Part shown: piece after piece, positions 49,193-64,000 of the stretch
Layout: every line of letters begins with the position of its first letter
Position numbering within the stretch: the first letter of the stretch is position 1
Origin: Tubiluchus corallicola
Taxonomy: Eukaryota; Priapulida; Priapulimorpha; Priapulimorphida; Tubiluchidae
Direction: 5' to 3'
Length of the DNA stretch: 64,000 nucleotides
Assembly (NCBI GenBank): GCA_030141605.1
Contig: JAQGDQ010000586.1
Coordinates: 27,501-91,500 of the forward strand
The notes under the pieces: generated by a model
Databases searched by the model: none
What the model saw: only the letters and a program-made list of their open reading frames with translations
What the model was told of the DNA's origin: nothing
Position numbers and translations under genes: made by a program

Positions 49193-49312
49193 GGAAACTG
49201 GAAGCTTCAAAGGTAGTGCGTCCCTCGCATCCAGAGCATCTTGTGTATGGTTATCTATTACATGTACTAGTAGACAATCATATTTTAACTGATTCCATAC
49301 AGTAACTCTAAA
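49193..49312 (-). CDS. Possible exon of an unidentified gene (1)
   Basis: A 120-nt open segment, phase 0 at both ends, ends in a strong donor (TTTCC then GTAAGTATAC) and is preceded by GTCTAG. It reads FRVTVWNQLKYDCLLVHVID then NHTQDALDARDALPLKLPVS. I do not recognise the family. It is upstream of CLN3 on the same strand, and its phase would even permit splicing to the CLN3 exon, but nothing in known CLN3 proteins matches. Could be a chance open frame. Confidence 0.3.
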
Positions 49313-50777
49313 CTAGACATATATGATACTGACTAATCATACACTTTGAAATGCCATAAAGTCAATTGCTAATAATTAATTCTCCATAATAAACATTAAA
49401 ATTTCATTTAATTCAGACAAATTAGAAATTTAAGAGAGATCAGTGCTTCTATTGTATTTAAAATATCAATGGCCAGAGATGTATTATTCCTTTGAAAGCT
49501 TACACACCACACATGGCTGTGATGCCAACAGCTGGTACAATAACAGAATCCCAGAATAAAGTAATGGAAAAGTGTGATGTTTTTTTAACACACTGTTTTG
49601 AACAATGACACAGCAAAAAAGCATAAAATAGATCTAAAAAAATCTAAATCATTTAGCAAAATTACAAAGTCGCATTGCACACAAATATCACTAATATTAA
49701 GCACAGCAAATAACATTAGAGACAAAATGCATTATTAAAGGCAGAAGCTAAAACATACAGAAAACATGACTGCTAATTGTTCGTTAGCTTCCTTGCTAAT
49801 TCCGTGTATATTTCTGAGTTACAAAATCCAAAAAATGGCTTTTGTGAATTTTTACTGAAGCAAAACTGCGTGTCTTCAAACTCCTCATTGCCCCATGGTG
49901 AGATTTTTCTTTTCGTAATCTTTTAAACTATTTTTCTTTTTGAGATTATCAGTGCAGCACAGATTTGCTGTTTGTTTAAGTTTTGCATGGGTAACTTGTA
50001 TTTTTTTTCCTTAGTTGGAAACGTAAAATGATAATTTTGACTACTTAAGTTGTATACAAAATCTACTGACAAAATCTGTGTTATACATGTGTGTGTTGTT
50101 GTACGCATTTTTTATATAGCCATGCTTTTACTGATTGTCAAAGAGACAAAAGAATAAAATCTTTGGCTACAGTAACCACTGATAAATAGAAAGAAGAAAT
50201 GGTATACAGATGGTATAACTATTGTAGATGAAATACATAGATTAATAGATAAATATATTAGTATATCTATTAATTGATAAATAGATTAATATATATTGAA
50301 ATACATACATTAGTACAATGCTACATACTAAACAAGCAAAAGGCATAAAATGTCCGACACTAATAAGCGAATTGACAAGTATTTTTGTATATGTTTGAAT
50401 AATATCAAAATAACTATATTTTGGTCATGGTTTAGAAGTGTACTACCATTTAAGAGTATACTAATTAGAGATTCAGTATTCAAAAGAATAATGTCAAATA
50501 CGTTATACACATGCATGTATACATGATGTAATAAACACGTAAAATTGAAATAGTAATTTTAGATACCAGGTTTTACTGACAGAAAACTAATTTCTTTTGA
50601 AAAAATTCAAATACCAAGACCCGTAGACCACTAGACCACACAGCCACTGTAATCACAGCAGTTCTTAAGTATCTATCTAAACTTAATTTATCTAAACTTT
50701 TTCTTAAGTTAACCAATCGCTCACTGACATAAAGCCATTCCTTGGGGGCATTAGTTCACTCACACCAGAGCACTTAC
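49313..50777. other. Unassigned sequence between the candidate exons
   Basis: AT-rich. A tRNA-like box A on the minus strand near 50615-50645 (TGTGGTCTAGTGGTCTACGG) suggests a SINE remnant. No other feature is recognised. Confidence 0.3.
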
Positions 50778-50897
50778 TGTCAAAAGTTTCAATGTCACAT
50801 CCAGCCAGACTGGCAACTTTCTAATATTTTTCTTTATTTGGGCTGTAGGCGCTGTATCTTCTTTCACAAATTCAAAGGAAAACCCACAAACAAGTCT
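50778..50897 (-). CDS. Possible exon of an unidentified gene (2)
   Basis: 120 nt, phase 0, between TTCGACAG and GTAAGTGC. It reads RLVCGFSFEFVKEDTAPTAQ then IKKNIRKLPVWLDVTLKLLT. The upstream frame is closed by a TAA just before the acceptor, and the donor matches consensus. It is the same length and phase as the segment at 49193. A possible 28-nt exon (52902-52929, minus) with a good acceptor and donor lies further upstream. Family unknown. Confidence 0.35.
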
Positions 50898-50904
50898 CTG
50901 TCGA

Positions 50905-51805
50905 ATTTATTTCCTACTAATTAGTGATTAATTAATCAACAGTCAAAAGTTTAAACGAAAACCCACTTTCAAGTTTCTGTGTTAATTGATGCCCTGTAGA
51001 GTTTATTACCTACTAATTAATAATTAATTAATAAACAATCAAAAGTTTAAACGAAAACCCACTTTCAAGTTTCTGCATTAATTGTAGCCCTGTAGAGTTT
51101 ATTACCTACTAATTAATAATTAATTAATAAACAATCAAAAGTTTATATGAAAACCCACTTTCAAGTTTCTGCGTTAATTGTAGCCCTGTAGAGTTTATTA
51201 CCTACTAATTAATAATTAATTAATAAACAATCAAAAGTTTAAATGAAAACCCACTTTCAAGTTTCTGCGTTAATTGTAGCCCTGTAGAGTTTATTACCTA
51301 CTAATTAATAATTAATTAATAAACAATCAAAAGTTTAAATGAAAACCCACTTTCAAGTTTCTACGTTAATTGTAGCCCTGTAGAGTTTATTACCTACTAA
51401 TTAATAATTAATTAATAAACAATCAAAAGTTTAAACGAAAACCCACTTTCAAGTTTCTACGTTAATTGTAGCCCTGTAGAGTTTATTACCTACTAATTAA
51501 TAATTAATTAATAAACAATCAAACGTTTAAATGAAAACCCACTAAGTTTCTGCATTAATTGTAGCCCTGTAGAATTTATTACCTACTAATTAATAATTAA
51601 TTAATAAACAATCAAACGTTTAAATGAAAACCCACTAAGTTTCTGCATTAATTGTAGCTCTGTAGAATTTATTACCTACTAATTAATAATTAATTAATAA
51701 ACAATTAAAAATTTAAACGAAAACCCACTTTCAAGTTTCTGCGTTAATTGTAGCCCTGTAGAATTTATTACCTACTAATTAATAGTTAATTAATAAACAA
51801 CGCGT
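50905..51805. repeat. 96-bp tandem array, nine to ten copies
   Basis: The unit contains AAAACCCACTTTCAAGTTTC, GTAGCCCTGTAGAGTTTATT and TACCTACTAATTAATAATTA. Spacing is 96 bp and copies are very similar. On the minus strand each unit carries an acceptor-like GCAG followed by AAACTTG..GTGGGTTTTC, homologous to the start of the candidate exon at 50897. Confidence 0.96.
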
Positions 51806-51884
51806 GCTAGAATCAACTGTATACATATGCTGGAATTGTTTCTATAGCTGTATTAATTCCATAGGCATTGAATTGTTGAACTAA

Positions 51885-52497
51885 ATCAAAACCGGACCCA
51901 ATTTTATAGGTCAAAACAATCTACTCTTTAAAATCTTGAAAGGAAACATACTGTTTTTTTCAAAAATGTCTAACTTGAAAGAATTATTATCACACAAACA
52001 CAATTTTACCTTCACACCACTAGGTCTTTACTGTTACCTGCATTTCGCCATTCGCTAGTTAGACAGGCACTAGCGCCTGCATTTCGGAAACGTATTGCAC
52101 AAAAAACAGTTGCTGTACCACTCAGTTTAGATGTATTAGTTTGTGACGAACTGCACACGTTTCACAGCTCATGCGTGAATACAGCAGTAAATTTGAAATT
52201 TGAATTTTTATCTCAAAACTTGCCTAGTTTTAGTACAACATACTGAATATCTTACAGTAGAACCAAACTTCAATTTTCGCTTTCGCAAACACACTCGTGG
52301 AACATATTTGTTATTGAAAATTATGTTAGTTTGTGATGTCAATAATGGTTGGGCTCGCCCGCAGTTAATAAAGATCTTAACCTATTATTTAATTATCAGA
52401 AACGCTTTTGCAGTATTAATTGTGTCAAGATGTGTATTTTTTATCAGACTGGAAAATGGGGTAGTGTGTGAAAAATCATCCTGTCTTCCATTAAGTA
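51885..52497 (-). mobile_element. Family G copy (inverted)
   Basis: Runs from AACCGGACCCAATTTTATAG to ATCATCCTGTCTTCCATTAA, the inverse of 44582-45163. Confidence 0.75.
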
Positions 52498-52974
52498 CCA
52501 GAACTTTATTGCACAACTTTGAACGTAGCACATATATACATATGCAATATATACAGCTGCATTAATACAATTTGCATAAGCCAAGGAAAAAGCTTAGTAA
52601 ACCAGGAAGCTAGCACAGTAGATTAATATATTCGCGCTTATGGGAGTTCACGCTACTGTACACTCAAATTGTGTTTGTACGTCTTGGTCTAATTCTCCCA
52701 TTCGTATCAACGACTCCCTTTTACTAGTGATAGTAATCTAATTATATTCATGCCGTGATTAAATAGTACAGCTGTATGCTTTGAAACGTATCTTTCAAAC
52801 CAACCGTATGTGTTACAGTAACACATGACCTCTACGTCACGTGATAAAACAATCTCTAGTCCAGATTTTTAGACAAGAGCAGGTAAGATGAAAAAAATTA
52901 CCTGTTCAAAATTTCCGTTTGAAAGCTTCCTGAAATTTGAGAAAGTTGAACGATGTGAACGAAGAAAATTGAAT

Positions 52975-53160
52975 TTTAAGGTGCCTCTCAAGGAACTTTC
53001 CAATCAAAGTTATATTACTTAGAATTACGCTTATCCTATTTAAGACTTCTGTTATTAAAAAGAAACTTCTTCGTGGGTTAAAATGTTAGCGCCATCTAGT
53101 AAAACGGCACTGCATCGCCATCCCAGTGTGCATCACTGGCTCACAAAAAAAGCAAATCAT
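52975..53160 (+). mobile_element. Family H fragment
   Basis: AAAGTTATATTACTTAGAAT and ATCCCAGTGTGCATCACTGG match family H. Confidence 0.6.
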
Positions 53161-53396
53161 GTAGCGAGCGGCGCGACACTATTGGGTGTTGAGTCTGAGT
53201 TTGTCGGGTTTGGTTGGTTTTGATGAATTCGTGACGGTTTGACACCATCAAACTAAAACTCAAGCTGAAACCAACAAAGAGGTTCGACGAAAAAAACTGA
53301 CATTCTAAGTAGGGCCGTAGAGTCGGTAAATTAAACTACTGACTCTGCTATCCTAAAATTTTAGGAGCCATCCTGCCGACTCCCTCCAGCCTTTAA

Positions 53397-53846
53397 CCCT
53401 TTCATACCCTTTGTATCCCGTGGGATACGAGAATATTTTGTGCCTTTAAAATTAATAAAATTTTAAAACTGACAGTTATTTGATCTGTTAATAGCTATTT
53501 TGATTTAAGCCAATAACAATAGACTAAAAATGGTGATAAATGGCAAACTAGAAAATCTACATAGCATAAAAAACTGCGCAAGGTACAGTACTTTAGAGAC
53601 GACTTTGTACAGATCAGCATAGCATGCATACTAAATGTCTTAAATACTTTAAAAAATTATCAGCAGTTGCAATATGAAGGACATTTTATGCTTCCATTGA
53701 ATTCCAACGTATCCCGTGGGATATAGGTTATATTTAGCACACGGGCACAGGTAGAAAAAAATTATTATGTGTAAACAAGATGGACATACTGAACAAAAGT
53801 ACCAAGCCAAAAAATTCTCTCTTATTAAAAATTGGGACTGAAAGGG
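53397..53846 (+). mobile_element. piggyBac-like MITE (family C copy 1)
   Basis: Begins CCCTTTCATACCC and ends GGGACTGAAAGGG, flanked on both sides by TTAA (53393-53396 and 53847-53850), the piggyBac target. GTATCCCGTGGGATA, itself a palindrome, lies inside. Confidence 0.85.
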
Positions 53847-54061
53847 TTAAGTAACTGTTCGTAGTACTCTCAATATTCAGCTACAGATGTATTTCTTCAC
53901 TTTTACCTCTTGAGCTCGAAAACCAGTTTAACCGCGTAGACACCAGACACCAAGAAGGAAAGCCATGCATGAATGTGTTAACTTGAGTTTGTCTATTTTT
54001 TACCGACTCCTCTAACAATACGTGTACTCCCGAGTCCCGACCCCGACTCCAATACCCTGAG

Positions 54062-54490
54062 TAGGGGTGAGCATCGAACGTTCGAGTTCGAACGTTCGAA
54101 TCGAATTAGAACGCTCGAATTCGATTCGAACGAGTTTTTTTTAGTTCGAACTCGATTCGAATCCAATACTATAGATTCGAATAATTCTGCACTTCAATCA
54201 CACGTGTTCCTGATCATTAAAACGATTGAAACATCATGCAATTAGCATAATTTAGCTGTGATTTCTGCACACAATTTTAAAGAAATTACTAGTCGTTTTT
54301 TGCAGAACAAAATCTAATGATATGCATGATCTTTGTAAGACTAATTTTTGCTTGTGGTTCGAAAACTTGTTCGAAAATCTTTCGATCTCAATTCGAATTC
54401 GAAACACTGAAGTTCGGTTCGATTCGAATTCGAAAGTCGCAAATTCGGTTCGATTCGAATTCGCTTTCTGGTAGAGAATGCTCACCCCTA
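54062..54490 (+). mobile_element. hAT-like MITE, family A copy 4
   Basis: 429 bp, ends TAGGGGTGAGCATCGAAC and GAATGCTCACCCCTA. Flanks ACCCTGAG and ACCCTAAG are a 7-of-8 target duplication. Confidence 0.92.
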
Positions 54491-54779
54491 ACCCTAAGTT
54501 TTCACCATTCCTACTCCGACTCCTTTAGCAGGAAGTTTCACTGCCGACTCAAATCGGTTTCCACAGTCCTGCTTCTAAGCGGACTTTAAGAAAGTACACA
54601 GCTTGGTCGCACAGTTATTTATCTAGTTTATCCATTATCTTCTAATCTATGTTTAATTGTCAGCGTCTGAATTACTTATTGTAGTATCAGTTGTGTACTT
54701 AATTAATAGTATGAAATTAAGTATGTAAAAACAACCCGAATTTATTTTTTGTCAGCTAACGTCTAGATTTAATACAATA

Positions 54780-55360
54780 ATCAATGCATTACACATTAGT
54801 GTGTACACATGCGCCTACGCAACCGGAAGACAAATTAACCATCCAATATTTCCGAATTGTAACTGTGGATTTCGATTTGAGTCTGTTGAACACTTTTTGT
54901 TGCACTACCCATTGTATCAACTAGCTAGGGTTGTTGTGTTTGATAAATTAAATGAAATACTTCTGCCCGAAAACCTTAATATAGCTGTCTTAGGAAATAA
55001 TGATCTGTTGAAGTTGTCATTATTCGGTAAAGATGAATTTAACTATGTTGCTAACTGTAAAATATTCCAATGTGTACATGACTTTATATTACGTACGAAA
55101 CGCTTCCAGTAGTTTCTATCTGATATAAAATGCATCATTCTTAAATAATCGTACATTAATATTTACTAACCGTCATTTTCTACTAATGTCTAATGTATCA
55201 CTGTAGTAAAACTTTAGTATACTAGAGTATACTAAAAACTAAGTATAGTCTATTCTTACTGTAAATGTTCTTGTATATAGTGTATAAAGTCTGTTGTGGC
55301 GAGAACCTTAAGTCATGTTGTACAAACTGCCTGATCCAATCCTAAATAAATTATGTTTAA
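54780..55360 (+). pseudogene. LINE ORF2 C-terminus with zinc-knuckle-like motif
   Basis: The frame reads NHPIFPNCNCGFRFESVEHF then LLHYPLYQLARVVVF, matching the C..CG....E...H.LL.CP.Y...R motif at the end of many LINE ORF2 proteins (the third cysteine is Y here). An AATAAA lies at about 55344. Confidence 0.7.
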
Positions 55361-55537
55361 ATTAACCATCTCGGGTAACATTTAGTGGATACGGTTGAGT
55401 GAGCATGAAAATTGGCATGTAGGTCTGTAGTTAATTACAACGAATGAAATCAGAATATTAATTTAATATTAAATTGATAATTTTAAAATTACAAAAACGA
55501 TGTTGGCGCGACCCTGATAAGCGCTAGTTCAGTTTAA

Positions 55538-55978
55538 CCCTTTCATTCCCAAATTATTTTTTTAATAAGAAAACATTTTTTTTTTTGGCTTGGTACTTTT
55601 GTTCCCAATGTATCCTGTGGGATACACAACATTCTTTGTCATATGCAAAAAAAAAACAAAGTCCGACTTTTTTAAAAATACAACAAAAGCAAAAAATGCA
55701 ACTGCTGATAATTTTTTGAAGTATTTAAGATATTTAGTATGCATGCTATGCTGATGTGTACAAAGTCGACTCTAAAGTACTGTACCTTGCGCAGTTTTTT
55801 AAATTTATGCTATGTAGATTTTCTAGTTTGCCATTTTATCACCATTTTAGTCTATTGTGATTGACTTATATCCAAATAACTATTAACAGATCAAATAACT
55901 GTCAGTTTTAAAATTTTATTAATTTTAAAGGCAGAAAATATTCTCGTATCCCACGGGATACAACTGGGTATGAAAGGG
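55538..55978 (-). mobile_element. piggyBac-like MITE (family C copy 2, inverted)
   Basis: Inverted relative to 53397-53846. Left flank TTAA (55534-55537); right flank mutated to ATAA. Confidence 0.85.
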
Positions 55979-56039
55979 ATAACTCTTTTAACAAAATAAT
56001 TTGCGCGAGTTTTTTATCTGTGAAGTTACATGACCGGTC

Positions 56040-56260
56040 CTCGCCCTGGTGGTGCATATTACGTCACGTAGGGGGAATTTTTCCGTGCCGTGTGCAATAC
56101 TCTTAATTCTCGGTACCTGCCGGATATCGGACAGCGTCGGGGTTTTCCTCTCGCTTCAAAACGTGCCACGGGCGGAGTGCAAAGCAAACACGAAATTTCC
56201 CTTCAAAAGAGGTTATGTTCGTTCTTTCAAAATAAGTTGAACAGTTATGCATAAAAGCGT
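56040..56260 (+). promoter_or_regulatory. Presumed SLC30A1 promoter region with metal-response-like sites
   Basis: GC-richer stretch upstream of the zinc transporter. Two matches to the inverse of the metal-response core TGCRCNC occur, GTGTGCA at 56090-56096 and GAGTGCA at 56175-56181, and a CRE-like TTACGTCACG lies near 56069. Vertebrate SLC30A1 promoters are MTF-1 targets. The motif is short, so chance matches are possible. Confidence 0.3.
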
Positions 56261-56489
56261 GTAGGTTGCATGATTCAGTTCACCTCACCGATGCTTACAT
56301 GTTTGCGGATCGATATTATTGATTATTAAGTGTTTCTTGCCTGGTTTAAATATAGAATAATTACTGTTAGTTCAAGAGGAAAGTTAGTGAATTGTTGGCC
56401 CAACGGTGTAAACAGTACCAGTAACGGTAGGCGGCATCACAGTGTGGCGTCTCTTGTGTAAGTTCAGATTAAGAAGTTCAGTAACCTGT

Positions 56490-56966
56490 TAGCACACGTG
56501 TTCATTTCACCATCTATTGTTCCATGATCATGTTGTTGTTTTTCAGTTGACCTTCAACAATGGGAAGATACAGCGGTAAGACATGTCGTCTGCTGTCCAT
56601 GCTTTCTCTCCCCATCAGCTTCGAATCCACACGTGTTCATTCCATAATTTATTGTTCCATGATCATATTGTTGTTTTTCAGCTGACCTTCAACAATGGGA
56701 AGATACAGCAGGAAGACATGTCGTCTGCTGTCCATGCTTTCCCTCACCTTCACCTTCGACACCACACGTGTTCATTCCATAATTTATTGTTCCATGATCA
56801 TATTGTTGTTTTTCAGCTGACCTTCAACAATGGGAAGATACAGCGGGAAGACATGTCGTCTGCTGTCCATGCTTTCTCTCCCCATCAGCTTCGAATCCAC
56901 ACGTGTTCATTCCATCATTTATTGGTCTATGATCATGTTGTTGTTGTTTTTCAGCTTACTTCAACA
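56490..56966 (+). repeat. Tandem copies of the SLC30A1 acceptor/start-codon unit
   Basis: Three upstream copies, at 135-bp spacing, of a unit that also forms the 5' end of the real coding exon. Each has TTGTTGTTTTTCAG, then CCTTCAACA, the ATG (56560, 56695, 56830; real one 56967), codons for MGRYSGKTCRLLSMLSL, and a tail with CACACGTGTTCATTCC. Copies 1 and 2 each run in frame to a TGA 12 nt before the next ATG, giving 41-residue frames. Copy 3 is out of frame with copy 4. Copy 2 encodes SRK instead of SGK, and copy 1 contains a donor-like GGTAAGA. Confidence 0.93.
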
Positions 56967-62875
<5,909 letters not shown>

Positions 62876-63444
62876 GTATGTTAAAAAACAAAAACTTTAA
62901 TCTTTTTTGTCTTTAAAACAGCTTAGATTTAAATATAATGAAATATAATTTGAAGTATTGTTGGGCGATTTTAAAATTTTCTAATTCGATTATAATCTTG
63001 GTTCTTTTGCCATGACTTTTTATAGTTTTTGCCATATTTTTCAATGATTGCCGTGAAATATAACCTATGATTTCTTCCCGGGCTTCTAAAGTCGTTATCC
63101 TATAGATTTCCACACGTTTTTTCTGTGTGTAATATGTAATATATGTATGTATATGTAATATGTATATATATGTAAGTTCAATTACGGAAACAGGTAACGA
63201 GCATAGTAATGAATGTGACGCATTCTTGTGTGTTATGCAAAATTTGCAATTGTGCAACTACCTAGAATAGCAATTAATCAAAATGACTTATCTAAATACT
63301 AGGACATCAGTTGGTTTCATCGTTACATCAATATTGTCATGCAAAAATGTTGTTTGCTTGAGTAATTAGTTATAATTTGTATAATCAGTTGATGATGTAC
63401 ATGATAGTATAGCACACAGAACTAATTAGTTAAATTAACTAAAT
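62876..63444 (+). other. SLC30A1 intron 3, unassigned part
   Basis: AT-rich. TTGTGCAACTACCTAGAATA near 63251 repeats a stretch at about 61535-61560, so another interspersed repeat is present (about 150 bp shared). Confidence 0.4.
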
Positions 63445-63960
63445 TATTTAAAGGAAGACCGGATGATTGTTTAGACTCAATCTCATTTTAACTTACTGTC
63501 CAAAATATGTACAATTTCTTGCGTATAAAAGTTAGCAATTGTTCCTTATGTTTGAATAGTTAGCTTAGAAAGTTAACTAACGGTAACCGAACACAGCTAG
63601 TTGCTTACGTCAGAAACTAATCACAGTTTGTGCAATGGCAGGCGTCTTCCCTTCTCGGTCAAACACATTTGCATAAGTGTTGCAGTACTGTTTAAACGCA
63701 TGACGTCACAAAAAATGTGCTTTACATCATATGACATCATGAAACTAACACTGCAGTTCATGATCATGCTTATCACGGTACCGCCTTCTATTTGTCCGCC
63801 ACGCGAATGTGTCAAAAAGGCGCCACTGCCAATCTTAGTAGATTCACTGAGACGTGCGTAGCTTTGAAAGTTTAACAAAATTTAGTAACCGAGGTGATTA
63901 TTATTTAATCTAAGCTTTGATTTAAAAAAGCTATTGTAGTTTTCAATATCTTTATAAACG
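63445..63960 (+). mobile_element. Family N repeat copy 2
   Basis: Matches 32385-32880. Starts TTTAAAGGAAGACCGGATGA, which resembles the family G end, so N and G may share terminal sequence. Confidence 0.6.
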
Positions 63961-64000
63961 CTCCCACACTCTTATACATGACCCTTTCCCGTAATAACTT

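Larger units (their letters stand above)
53311..54572 (+). mobile_element. hAT-like MITE (GAGTCGG family K) carrying two nested insertions
   Basis: Ends AGGGCCGTAGAGTCGG and CCACAGTCCTGC, flanked by TTCTAAGT (53303-53310) and TTCTAAGC (54573-54580), a 7-of-8 target duplication. The body has many GACTCC/CCGACTC motifs. It is interrupted by a TTAA-flanked element at 53397-53846 and a family A MITE at 54062-54490. Without them it would be about 370 bp. Confidence 0.85.

Overview
The window is animal nuclear DNA. It is AT-rich, its genes are split by GT-AG introns, and the space between exons is filled with short non-autonomous DNA transposons, decayed non-LTR retrotransposon pieces, tRNA-derived SINEs, microsatellites and medium-length tandem arrays. 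I see no bacterial, viral or organellar content. The repeat load points to an invertebrate; I cannot name the phylum.

Four conserved genes can be read. (1) MED18 (Mediator head subunit), minus strand, seven small exons between 34420 and 16618; the joined reading frame gives 215 residues with every splice phase matching. (2) POLR2L/RPB10 (RNA polymerase I/II/III subunit ABC5), plus strand, two coding exons at 41791-41885 and 42499-42607, exactly 67 residues. (3) CLN3 (battenin), minus strand, almost the whole protein in one exon at 45692-47022; the start codon must lie in an exon further upstream. (4) An SLC30A1-type zinc transporter, plus strand, three exons at 56967-57143, 60390-60612 and 62630-62875; the gene continues past the right edge. 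Two further 120-nt in-phase open segments on the minus strand (50778-50897 and 49193-49312) may be exons of an unidentified gene.

Layout: 1-16.1 kb holds only repeats (a 72-bp array, a 52-bp array, a pentamer field, a 129-bp array, several MITEs). 16.6-34.4 kb is MED18 with transposon-filled introns. 34.6-40.9 kb is LINE debris, a long CT tract and a hAT MITE with a perfect target duplication. 41-47 kb holds POLR2L and CLN3, converging tail to tail. 49-56 kb holds the candidate exons, a 96-bp array and a nested stack of three transposons. 56-64 kb is the 5' half of the zinc transporter gene.

The most unusual signal is that two tandem arrays were built from 3' splice-site units. The first coding segment of the zinc transporter, with its splice acceptor and ATG, is present four times in a row at about 135-bp spacing. 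The 96-bp array at 50.9-51.8 kb is visibly homologous to the acceptor and first bases of the adjacent candidate exon.
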